Position numbers and translations under genes: made by a program
Notes under the pieces: generated by a model
Told to the model about the DNA's origin: nothing
What the model saw: the letters and a program-made list of their open reading frames with translations, nothing else
Databases searched by the model: none
In this document: piece by piece, positions 15,080-23,700 of the stretch
Numbering within the stretch: the stretch's first letter is position 1
Layout of the letters: each line of letters opens with the position of its first letter
Source: Thomasclavelia saccharogumia DSM 17460
GTDB lineage: Bacteria; Bacillota_I; Bacilli_A; Erysipelotrichales; Coprobacillaceae
Direction: 5' to 3'
DNA: 41,825 nucleotides
NCBI RefSeq assembly: GCF_000686665.1
Contig: NZ_JMLH01000023.1
Coordinates: 1 to 41,825, forward strand

Positions 15080-15994
15080 TCATAAAATAAATGTATATAA
15101 AACTAAACAGATCATAAATGAAAAAATACCATGATATAAACGGGCAATAAAATATTCTTTAAAACTATATTCGATGCCATACAATAAATTATCTGTTTGC
15201 ATCATTACACTAATGCCACTAAAAGATAAATTAAAACATATTAAACTATAAACAAGCGGTGTATGCTTAAATTCTAATAACTGTAAACTGCCAGAACTAA
15301 ATTCAAGAATACCTTGAATAATAGCGTTTATAAAACTGTCTTTAATAATATGTGATAAAGCATAACCAATAAATTGAAAAACTAACATGTAACCTAAAAT
15401 AAAAATAAAAGCATAACAGGAGCTAAGAATACTTTGCTTTAAGGCTTCAACAAAGTTCAAATGGGGTTGTTTTAATTTAGTAAGTGATTCTTGAAGAGTT
15501 TGGAACTGATAATGTTGATGATAAAATAGGGCTTTAATAATACTAGGAAGTAAATGGCAAAAATAAATAATTGCGGGATTTTCTAAATTTAATGATACAA
15601 AGATAAAAGAAATTGATGCAAAAGAGGCAATGGAGAGTAGATGCTGTAATTCATTTTGATTAATGTAGTTTAGTTCATAAGCTTCTTTGATCATTTTAAC
15701 ATTTGTCGGGTAACCGCAAAAGAAAGAAATAAAGTATATTGAAGACATGATCGGTGATAATTTAAATAATGGTTTGAATATCCATTGAATTAAATAACTA
15801 AATAAATTTAGTAGACCAAGTGATAAGCATAGTGATATTAAAATCATAAAAGGTAAAAGCGAGGGAAGGAGATTATTAATAACTATTTTAATCACATTAT
15901 TAGAAAGAGAAACAATTTGAAACATATTAAAAAAGGAAAATAAAGTAATAAATGCGACTAAAACTAAAGTAAAATAATAATTTAACTTTTTCAT
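15080..15994 (-). CDS. YlbJ-like nucleoside-recognition (Gate) domain membrane protein
   Basis: 304 residues, about eight hydrophobic helices. The central block SPIMSSIYFISFFCGYPTNVK resembles the GYPSGAK motif of YlbJ and other Gate-domain proteins, and the C-terminal half repeats the Gate-like pattern (LICFNLSFSGISVMMQ). In spore-formers YlbJ is a sporulation membrane protein. Whether this organism sporulates cannot be told, so the role is open. The start at 15994 (MKKLNYYF) follows GGAGGAAGAC; an in-frame ATG at 16006 overlaps that ribosome binding site and is rejected. It lies upstream of perR, which has its own promoter. Confidence 0.72.
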   Translation of the reverse strand: MKKLNYYFTLVLVAFITLFSFFNMFQIVSLSNNVIKIVINNLLPSLLPFMILISLCLSLGLLNLFSYLIQWIFKPLFKLSPIMSSIYFISFFCGYPTNVKMIKEAYELNYINQNELQHLLSIASFASISFIFVSLNLENPAIIYFCHLLPSIIKALFYHQHYQFQTLQESLTKLKQPHLNFVEALKQSILSSCYAFIFILGYMLVFQFIGYALSHIIKDSFINAIIQGILEFSSGSLQLLEFKHTPLVYSLICFNLSFSGISVMMQTDNLLYGIEYSFKEYFIARLYHGIFSFMICLVLYTFIL

Positions 15995-16118
15995 GTCTTC
16001 CTCCATTTCTATTATTATTTAAATACTATTGATTTTTAATAAACAACAAATTTCATTTTCAACATTTTCCTTCTAGTAATATTGAATAAGATAGGGTAAA
16101 ATTAGATGAGGTGAAAAA

Positions 16119-17345
16119 ATGGGTGCCTTAATTGTAGGTGTTAAATATAAAGAAATGAATTATGATTTGGATAATTCATTGATTGAATTAGAAGAATTAT
16201 GTAAAGCGTGTAATATTCAGGTAGTTAAAAGATGTATTCAGAATTTAGATAGGATCAATCCATCATTGTATATTGGAACAGGAAAAGTACAAGAAATCAA
16301 AGCACAGTTAGATGGTATCGATATTGTTATTTTTAATGAAGAATTATCACCTTTACAAGTAAAAAATTTAACAGATATTTTAGATGTTGAGGTAACTGAT
16401 CGTACAGATTTGATTTTGCGAATCTTTGAAGTAAGAGCTAAAAGCAAAGAATCTAAGCTACAAGTAGAAATAGCTAAAGGACAATACTTATTACCACGAT
16501 TAGCTGGGATGAAAGAACATCTGTATAGTCAACAAGGTGGTTCGGGGTTTCGCGGTAGTGGTGAAAAGCAGTTAGAATTAGATCGAAGACTTATTTCTAA
16601 TCAAATAGCGCAGGCTAAAAGACAATTAGCAAAAATTGTTAAACAGCGTCAGAATCAACGAAAAAGACGTAAGAATAATGAGATGAAAGTTATTGCTTTA
16701 GTTGGATATACTAATAGTGGCAAAAGTACCTTGATGAATGCTTTTTGTCTTAATAAAAACAAGCAGGTATTGCAAAAGGACATGTTATTTGCAACCTTGC
16801 AGACAGCTACTCGTAATGTGTTAATAAATAAACATGCCTGTTTACTTACAGATACAGTTGGTTTTATCGATCGTTTACCTCATCATTTGATTCAGGCTTT
16901 TCGTTCAACGCTTGAAGAAGTTGTTGAGGCTGATTTATTGATACATGTAGTTGATACTTCAAATCCTAATTATGAAGCTTATATTGAAACGACTAATCAA
17001 GTATTGAATGAATTGGGAGTAAAGGATACCCCGATGATTTATGCATATAATAAAGTTGATTTAAATAAATATGGTTTTATTGTACCGATAGAACCATATG
17101 TGTTTATTTCGGCTAAGGAGAGAATTGGATTAGATCAGTTAGAAACAGTTATCAGCAGTATCCTTTTTAAAGATTATGCAATTTATGATTTAAATATTCC
17201 TTATCAAGATGGTGAAGTATTTAAGTATTTACATCAACATAGTTTAGTGCTAGAATTTCAGTATTTAGAAGATAGTATTTATTTAAAAATAGAGATGCAT
17301 CCTAGTCAAATAGCTAAATATAGTAAATACTTATTAAAAAATTGA
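16119..17345 (+). CDS. hflX: Ribosome-associated GTPase HflX
   Basis: 408 residues. It splits stalled 70S ribosomes under stress. The N-terminal HflX domain (1-150) shows the IGTGKVQEI and IFNEELSPLQVKNL blocks and the glycine-rich GGSGFRGSGEKQLELDRR linker. The GTPase domain shows G1 GYTNSGKS (196-203), G3 DTVGF (245-249), FRSTLEEV, and G4 NKVD. The C-terminal domain is short. It is the first gene of a unit with the 61-residue gene behind it, which starts 13 bases after its stop. Confidence 0.96.
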   Translation: MGALIVGVKYKEMNYDLDNSLIELEELCKACNIQVVKRCIQNLDRINPSLYIGTGKVQEIKAQLDGIDIVIFNEELSPLQVKNLTDILDVEVTDRTDLILRIFEVRAKSKESKLQVEIAKGQYLLPRLAGMKEHLYSQQGGSGFRGSGEKQLELDRRLISNQIAQAKRQLAKIVKQRQNQRKRRKNNEMKVIALVGYTNSGKSTLMNAFCLNKNKQVLQKDMLFATLQTATRNVLINKHACLLTDTVGFIDRLPHHLIQAFRSTLEEVVEADLLIHVVDTSNPNYEAYIETTNQVLNELGVKDTPMIYAYNKVDLNKYGFIVPIEPYVFISAKERIGLDQLETVISSILFKDYAIYDLNIPYQDGEVFKYLHQHSLVLEFQYLEDSIYLKIEMHPSQIAKYSKYLLKN

Positions 17346-17358
17346 AGGAGGTTTTATC

Positions 17359-17544
17359 ATGGACGAAAAGAAATTATTTCGATTAGATTTAGCGATTGCT
17401 GTTGAGGCAAATTCAGCTAAAGAAGCGTTTGATATTTTAGTAACTGATGAAACATTAAAACAAGTTCGAGAATTAATAATTCAATCTAAAGACAATATTA
17501 AAGAAATGTTTGAAAAGGAAGAAAAACCGGCAGTAATCAATTAG
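17359..17544 (+). CDS. Conserved-looking small hypothetical protein (61 aa)
   Basis: 61 residues, opening with MDEKKLFRLDLAIAVEANSA and followed by a Lys/Glu-rich helix. It is charged and soluble, with no TM and no Cys. A strong AAGGAGG ribosome binding site lies nine bases before the ATG, and a terminator begins within its last codons, so it looks like a real gene. I do not recognise the family. It is co-transcribed with hflX, but no functional link can be read from sequence. Confidence 0.75.
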   Translation: MDEKKLFRLDLAIAVEANSAKEAFDILVTDETLKQVRELIIQSKDNIKEMFEKEEKPAVIN

Positions 17545-17568
17545 TTGATTATTGCTTTTGTTTTTGTT
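17531..17568 (+). terminator. Terminator of the hflX unit
   Basis: CAGTAATCAA (17531-17540) pairs with TTGATTATTG (17545-17554) around TTAG, with one wobble, followed by a T-rich stretch. It overlaps the stop codon of the 61-residue gene. Confidence 0.65.
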
Positions 17569-17580
17569 AAAATCTATAGA
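17552..17580 (+). promoter_or_regulatory. Possible argF promoter
   Basis: TTGCTT (17552-17557) and TATAGA (17575-17580) have a 17-base spacer and lie just behind the terminator stem. Confidence 0.4.
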
Positions 17581-17598
17581 ATAAAGGGGGAATTAGAA

Positions 17599-18588
17599 AT
17601 GAATCTACACGGAAGAAGTTTTTTAACACTTAAAGACTACTCAAAAGAAGAAATAAGATATTTGCTGGATCTTGCTCACAAATTAAAAGCAGACAAGAAA
17701 AAAGGAATTTTAGGTAATCGTCTAGCCGGAAAAAATATTGTTTTGTTATTTGAAAAAACATCAACAAGAACTAGATGTGCTTTTGAAGTAGCAGCATTAG
17801 ATGAAGGTGGACACGTAACTTTTTTATCTAACTCACAAATGGGAAAAAAAGAATCAATTGAAGATACAGCTAAAGTATTAGGAAGAATGTATGATGGAAT
17901 TGAATTTAGAGGTTTTGAACAAAGTACTGTAGAAGCATTGCGTGATTATTCTGGCGTACCAGTATGGAATGGCTTAACAGATGTTGATCATCCAACCCAA
18001 ACATTGGCAGACTTTTTAACGATCGAAGAACATTTAGACAAACCTTTAAATGAAGTGAAGTTTGTCTTTACAGGTGATATCCGTAATAATGTTTGTTATG
18101 GTTTAATGTATGGAGCTGCTAAAATGGGAATGCATTTTGTGGCTTTAGGACCAGATGAATTAAAAATGGATCCTGAAGTAGTTGCTTATTGCAAGGAAGA
18201 GGCAGCTAAATCTGGTGGAAGTTTAACAATTACTAGCAATGTTGATGAAGCTGTTAAAGATGCTGATGTCATCTATACTGATATTTGGGTATCAATGGGG
18301 GAAGCCGAAGAGCTTTATCCAAAACGAGTAAAGCTTTTATCACCATATAAAGTAACACAAGAGATGATGGCTAAAACAGGTAATCCAAAAACTTTATTTA
18401 TGCATTGTTTACCTTCGTTCCATGATTTTGAAACGACTGTGGCAAAAGAAAAATATGAACAAGGTATTGATATTCGTGAAGTAGAAGATGAAGTATTTAG
18501 AAGTGCTAATTCAGTTGTTTTTGATGAAGCTGAAAATAGAATGCATACAATTAAAGCAGTAATGGTTGCAACTTTAGGAAAAGAGTAA
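17599..18588 (+). CDS. argF: Ornithine carbamoyltransferase
   Basis: 329 residues. It forms citrulline from ornithine and carbamoyl phosphate in arginine synthesis. Family motifs are complete: the carbamoyl phosphate loop [24 protein letters not shown], and the ornithine-binding HCLPSFHD (commonly HCLPAFHD). The length is usual. The start ATG 17599 follows AAGGGGGAA; upstream codons of the open frame overlap promoter and terminator sequence. The gene stands alone, far from argCJB and argGH. A catabolic (ArcB-like) role is less likely because no arcA or arcC neighbour is present, but sequence alone does not settle that. Confidence 0.95.
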   Translation: MNLHGRSFLTLKDYSKEEIRYLLDLAHKLKADKKKGILGNRLAGKNIVLLFEKTSTRTRCAFEVAALDEGGHVTFLSNSQMGKKESIEDTAKVLGRMYDGIEFRGFEQSTVEALRDYSGVPVWNGLTDVDHPTQTLADFLTIEEHLDKPLNEVKFVFTGDIRNNVCYGLMYGAAKMGMHFVALGPDELKMDPEVVAYCKEEAAKSGGSLTITSNVDEAVKDADVIYTDIWVSMGEAEELYPKRVKLLSPYKVTQEMMAKTGNPKTLFMHCLPSFHDFETTVAKEKYEQGIDIREVEDEVFRSANSVVFDEAENRMHTIKAVMVATLGKE

Positions 18589-18615
18589 ACGAAGCAATGC
18601 TTCGTTTATTTTTAT
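18587..18615 (+). terminator. Terminator of argF
   Basis: AAACGAAGC (18587-18595) and GCTTCGTTT (18599-18607) form a perfect nine-base stem followed by ATTTTTAT. Confidence 0.85.
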
Positions 18616-18918
18616 AAAAAGATAAATCTTAGGTAAAAATGATAAGTTTGAAATTGGAATAAATCTCGTGAAAAAGGATTTTGAGTATGCTAATATTTTG
18701 ATATGCTTATGATAAAAGACTCTTATTGAGCTGACTAGCTATAAAGGGATAAGATTTTATGTATAAAAAGCAAATGGGTTTATGATCAAAATTATAATTA
18801 GGGAAAATGTTAAAAGAGCTAAAAATGTGGTTATAAATGTGGTTATATCTGATAAGATAAGAAAATAATCAAAAATTTTGGCTTTGTTTATGTTATTATA
18901 TTTGTGGGTGGTGAAATA
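18616..18918 (+). other. 300-base gap before the second phosphatase gene
   Basis: No gene is seen. It holds a perfect tandem repeat of 12 bases at 18823-18846. A convincing sigma-A promoter was not found, although a TATTAT box lies at 18894-18899. Confidence 0.5.
18823..18846 (+). repeat. Perfect tandem 12-bp repeat
   Basis: AAATGTGGTTAT occurs twice back to back (18823-18834 and 18835-18846), about 75 bases upstream of the phosphatase-RpiR pair. Its position suggests a possible regulator binding site for this cassette. Confidence 0.6.
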
Positions 18919-19662
18919 ATGAGACGTGTTTATGTCATAAGTGATCTACATGGTTATTATGATTTGTTTATTAAATTATTAGAAAAAATCTCATTTAGTG
19001 AATTTGATTTATTATATATAATTGGTGATGTATGTGATCGAGGACCAGATAGTTTAAAGATCTTATTTTATATTCAAGAACATGATAATATAATTTTAAT
19101 TAAAGGAAATCATGAATATATGATGCAAGAGGCATTGTATTATGGGGTTTATTATGATGATATTGATTATCCTTCAAAAGCCTTTAAATTGTGGATTGCT
19201 AATGGCGGAAATACAACGATGGAGAATATTCGCGAGTATCTTCAAAAAGATAAATTAAAACATGAGGATTATCGGGTGGTTAGAAGTGCATTTTTAAAGA
19301 ATTTATATGAATATTTAAACAATTTACCAGAATATTTAGAAATAGAAGTTAATAATCAAAGTTATGTTTTAGTCCATGCAGGAATTGACGTAAAACGTCC
19401 TTTAGATAAGCAGGATCTAGATACTTTGCTTTGGATCAGGGAAGGATTTTATTTACAACGTGGTGATTTGACTAAAATTTATATTTTTGGACATACACCA
19501 ACGGCATTATTAAATAAGGATTATAGTTTTAATATCTGGCTTGATGAAGTTCATCATAATAAGATTGGAATTGATGGTGGTTTAGCTTGTGGAACAGTTG
19601 GACAATTAAATTGTTTATGTTTGAATGATGGTCAAATTACAGTGATTCATAAGGGAGGATAA
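18919..19662 (+). CDS. Calcineurin-like phosphatase (PrpE/ApaH type), copy 2
   Basis: 247 residues, collinear with the protein at 7994-8728. Shared motifs: SDLHGYYD, IGDVCDRGPDSLKI, LIKGNHE, YVLVHAGID, IFGHTPT and KIGIDGG, followed by GQLNCLCLN at the end in both. All residues for a di-metal phosphoesterase site are present. The substrate is unknown. The start ATG 18919 lies behind GGTGGTGA. The downstream RpiR-type gene starts three bases after its stop, so the two should be translated together. The cassette lies between argF and the secreted fucosidase, which makes a sugar-related role possible but unproven. Confidence 0.88.
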   Translation: MRRVYVISDLHGYYDLFIKLLEKISFSEFDLLYIIGDVCDRGPDSLKILFYIQEHDNIILIKGNHEYMMQEALYYGVYYDDIDYPSKAFKLWIANGGNTTMENIREYLQKDKLKHEDYRVVRSAFLKNLYEYLNNLPEYLEIEVNNQSYVLVHAGIDVKRPLDKQDLDTLLWIREGFYLQRGDLTKIYIFGHTPTALLNKDYSFNIWLDEVHHNKIGIDGGLACGTVGQLNCLCLNDGQITVIHKGG

Positions 19663-19665
19663 GTG

Positions 19666-20484
19666 ATGCGAAGTGCTTTTTATAATTTAGTTAATTTTAT
19701 TAATACAGCTAATATTAATGACGTTTATGCAAATGCCGCAAGGATGATCTTACGGAATATTTATTTGATTCCTCAAAGTACGATAACTGATGTTGCTGAT
19801 TTTTGTTTTGTTTCAACAGCGACGATTTCTAGATTATGTCGAAAACTTAACTATGAATCTTTTGCTGATTTTAAATTGGATATTACAATGAATCTTAATT
19901 ATTTTAATCGTGATGCTCTAAGACTGCAGTTTGATCATCAATTACCGCAGCGGAAATATTTACATAAAGGTAAAGAAGTATTTAAAGCACACTTTGAAAA
20001 TATCATTGATAATTTACGAGCAACTTACGATAATATCGATTATGAAGATCTAGAGTTTATTGTTGATAAGATCCATAGTGCTAATAAAATTTGTTTCGCA
20101 GGCAATTTTTTTACGCAGTCTGTTTCCATGCAGCTACAGATCGAACTTTCTTATTTAGGAAAAGAATGTAGCGGGATGTATCCTTTATCGCAGCAGCTTT
20201 TAGTAATTGAACAGTTAACGAAAAATGATGTGATTATTGTATCGAGTATTGCTGGTGGTTTTATGATCGATCATCCTGATGTGATGCGTGCGATTTCTAA
20301 ATCTCCAGCTTATAAAATTGTAATAACGCAATTAGATGAGTTTGTATATAGTAATTCAGTAGATATGATTTTACAAGTAGGAACAGATCACCAGTCTTTG
20401 ATTGGTAAGTTTTCTATTACGTATATTTTTGAGGTATTGGAAGCACTGTATCATCTTAAATATGGGACTAAGGATCTTAAGTAG
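19666..20484 (+). CDS. RpiR/MurR-family regulator with SIS domain, copy 2
   Basis: 272 residues. The N-terminal HTH (about 30-75) reads STITDVADFCFVSTATISRL then LNYESFADFKLD, closer to the family consensus than copy 1. The SIS domain (about 125-255) reads ANKICFAGNFFTQSVSMQLQ, then DVIIVSSIAGGFM. This should be a DNA-binding sensor of a phosphosugar or related ligand. It is co-transcribed with the phosphatase and followed by a terminator. It ends about 300 bases before the fucosidase gene on the same strand, so it may regulate that gene. A start two codons earlier (GTG at 19663) is possible. Confidence 0.9.
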   Translation: MRSAFYNLVNFINTANINDVYANAARMILRNIYLIPQSTITDVADFCFVSTATISRLCRKLNYESFADFKLDITMNLNYFNRDALRLQFDHQLPQRKYLHKGKEVFKAHFENIIDNLRATYDNIDYEDLEFIVDKIHSANKICFAGNFFTQSVSMQLQIELSYLGKECSGMYPLSQQLLVIEQLTKNDVIIVSSIAGGFMIDHPDVMRAISKSPAYKIVITQLDEFVYSNSVDMILQVGTDHQSLIGKFSITYIFEVLEALYHLKYGTKDLK

Positions 20485-20498
20485 AATATAGATAAATT

Positions 20499-20540
20499 AA
20501 ATGATGAAACTATTATGTGAATTAGTTATCATCATTTTTT
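20499..20540 (+). terminator. Terminator of phosphatase-RpiR cassette 2
   Basis: AAATGATGAAACTA (20499-20512) pairs with TAGTTATCATCATTT (20523-20537) with one bulge, followed by T's. Confidence 0.8.
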
Positions 20541-20618
20541 ATTATTAAATTAAAAAAGACAAAAAATATATTTAAAAAACTAAATACGTTTTTATATAAA
20601 TAAGATACGATAAATTTA

Positions 20619-20632
20619 TGAAACCGTTTACA
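20619..20632 (+). promoter_or_regulatory. cre site (CcpA operator) upstream of the fucosidase
   Basis: TGAAACCGTTTACA matches the cre consensus TGWAANCGNTNWCA at every defined position. It lies about 160 bases before the fucosidase start, in the region expected to hold its promoter. CcpA with HPr-Ser-P would bind here when preferred sugars are present. Confidence 0.85.
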
Positions 20633-20789
20633 TCACATGATCAAGTAATATACTATTTTTATTGTGTTTAAGTAAAACGGTTTTGTTAATAAATAGAATT
20701 TAAAACGAGGAGGCGATAAATAAAATAATAAGACGAATTTTAATTAAAAAGATAATTATGGGAAAAGAATATTAAATGAAAGGATAAAA

Positions 20790-23700
20790 ATGATGAAGTT
20801 AAGTAAAATAGCGTTATCACTAACGATGATCATGACTCTGGTACCGGGAATAAACCATATAAATGCAGCTGAAAGTTATATTAGTGATAGTGATTTATCA
20901 ACTATGCAGGTGGCAGCTCCAGAACCTTGGGGAGTTACTCCGACAAATGAGCAGTATCGTTATCAAAAAGAAGAATTAGCAGGTTTTGTTCACTTTGGAC
21001 CTAATACTTTCAATGAAATTGAATGGGGAGAAAATTATGGGAATAAAACCCCAGACGAAATATTTAAATTAGAAAATGATTTTGATGCCGAGACATTGGT
21101 AAAAGCATTTAAAGATGCTGGATTTAAGAAGATCATTGTAACTGCTAAACATCATGACGGTTTTTGTATTTGGAATAGTCAATATACAGATTATGATGTT
21201 GCAAATACAAGCTATAAAAATGGTAACGGTGATATCTTGGCAGAAATTTCAGCAGTTTGTACAAAATATGATATTGATATGGGATTGTATTTATCACCAT
21301 GGGATATTCATGATTCTAGTTATGGTTATTATGATGAAAATGGTAATGCGACAACTGAAGAAAATGATGTGTTAGATTATAATGACTATTATGTAAATCA
21401 GTTAAATGAAATTTTAGGAAATGATAAATATGGTAATAATGGTCATTTTACAGAAATTTGGATGGATGGCGCTAAAGGAAGTGGTGCCAATGCCCAAAAA
21501 TATGATTTTAAACGTTGGTATGAGACGATTCAAACACAAGAAGGATTAGAAGCTGGCTTTGATAGTGAATGCATGATTTTCCAATGTGGTGCTAATACGA
21601 CAGTTCGCTGGATTGGAAATGAAAATGGTTTTGCTTCAAAAAATACCTGGTCAAAATCAAATGTTGATATCGAAGCTGATACATGTGATGATAATGTCCA
21701 GGGAAGTTATTCATTGGGATATGAAAATGGCAATAAATGGACAGTACCTGAAGCTGATGCGCGGATTACATCAGGATGGTTCTGGGGGACAAGAAAGAAT
21801 ACCCCTAAAAGTCTTGCCGATTTAGGAAATATGTATTTTAATTCAGTTGGTCATAATGCACCATTGTTATTAAATGTACCACCAAACTCAGATGGAACAG
21901 TTGATCAGGCAATATTAGATAGATTAGCTGAATTTGGGAAAAATATTGAAGAAACATTTAATAATAATTTAGCAGCTTCAACAAATGCCTCAGTAAAAGC
22001 CTCAAGTGTGCGTGGTGACGACATTACCTATGGTCCAGGAAATGTCATTGATGGAAATGATGAAACATATTGGACGGTTGATGATGGGATACAAGAAGGT
22101 ACTCTGTTAATAGATTTAGGTTCAACAAAATCATTTGATGTTGTTTCTATCGAAGAAGCCATTCAGTTTGGTCAAAGTATCAATGAATATAAAGTTGAAT
22201 ATCGTAATGGCGAAAATAGCGAATGGAAAGTCATGGATGAAGGGGAAACGATCGGAGCTAAAAGATTAGTCCGGACAGCAACTGTAAGAGCTGATCAGAT
22301 TCGAATTACAGTCGATACAAACAAAAGCGATGCGGTGCCGATCATCAGTGAAGTAGGTGTATATAAAGCTAGCGAAGGATTTGAGCTAGCGGGTATGGCT
22401 CCTGAAGGAATGGATGTTATTGATATTGAGGATACTGATATTTCAGATGGAATGGGTTATACATTTAATGGTACATGGTATAAAGAAAATATTACAACTT
22501 GTATTAATGGGACAAACCGTTATGCTAATGCGGGGGCATCCTTAACCCTTACATTTACAGGCAGCAAAGTTTATCTGATGGGTACAAAGGATCCAAATCA
22601 TGGTACTGCTACTATTACAATAGATGGTGGTGAAGCAGAAAAAATAGATACAAATGCTAGTTCACGGGCAACTGGACAAATAATTTATGCTTCAAAAGAT
22701 TTAGAAGATGGCGAACATACTTTAACATTAAGTGTAGATTCAAAAGCGATTGGAATCGAAGCTGCATATGTTATTAACAATGGTGGCAAAGGTATGATTG
22801 GATTAGAAGAATCTAGTTATACAATGAATGAAAATGAGAGAATCAATGTTAAAATAGTTCGGGTTGGTGGCAACAAAGGGACAATAACTGCAAAATTACA
22901 ACCTAATCCAGGAAGTGCGATTCAAGATGATTTTAATACTGAACTGATTACTAATATCGTAATGGAAGATGGTGTTAATGAAACTTATGCTCCTGTAGAA
23001 ACAAGAAGAAATACTAATGCAACAGGTGATCGAGTATTTAGTGTCGAATTAACAGAACCAAGTAGTGGTTTGATTTTAGGATTTAATGATAAAGCAAATA
23101 TTACTATTAAAGATACTGAAACGAGTTCTTTAGAAACATTGAATATGCTTCTTGAATCAGGAAAACAAAAGATTGAAGACTGGTATATATCAGGTTGGGT
23201 ACAGTTTAAAGCTGCATTGATATATGCACAAGAAATTGCTGAAAAATCAGATGCTGCTATTTCTGAAATTGAAAAAGCAATTGAGGATCTAAGAATTGCT
23301 GAAAATGGATTAGTTAAAAGAGAAAAATATACTCAAGAAGATCCTTTTGTTTTCCCTTGGCAAAAAGAGACATCAGCAGTACTTGAAGCTGAATTTGCAA
23401 GTGAGATCATCAATGATCCAAGCAATGATAATGGCTGGCCTTGTGTCGTTACTGAAGGTTCATGGGCAAGTAATGGAAAATTTATTGATGCTATCAATCA
23501 TGGTGATGTCGTTAAATATAATTATAATGCGATAAAAGCTGGAATATATCATGTAAAAGCATATTATCGAAGTGGATCAACGACAAATGCTTTAGCATGG
23601 TCAGAAGAAAGCGGAAAAATAGAAAGTGGCAGTGTGTCAGCTGGAGCTAGCAGTACAGCAGCAACGCATATTGCAGAATTTGACTTAAATGTAAAAGAAG

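Noticed and set aside
18616-18918. CRISPR or longer tandem array at the 12-bp repeat
   Set aside because: Only two adjacent units without spacers; no cas genes in the window.
20621-20680. A terminator formed by AAACCGTTT and AAACGGTTT upstream of the fucosidase
   Set aside because: The arms are about 35 bases apart and the first is a perfect cre site, which explains the sequence better. A second, reversed copy deviates from the cre consensus at four positions.
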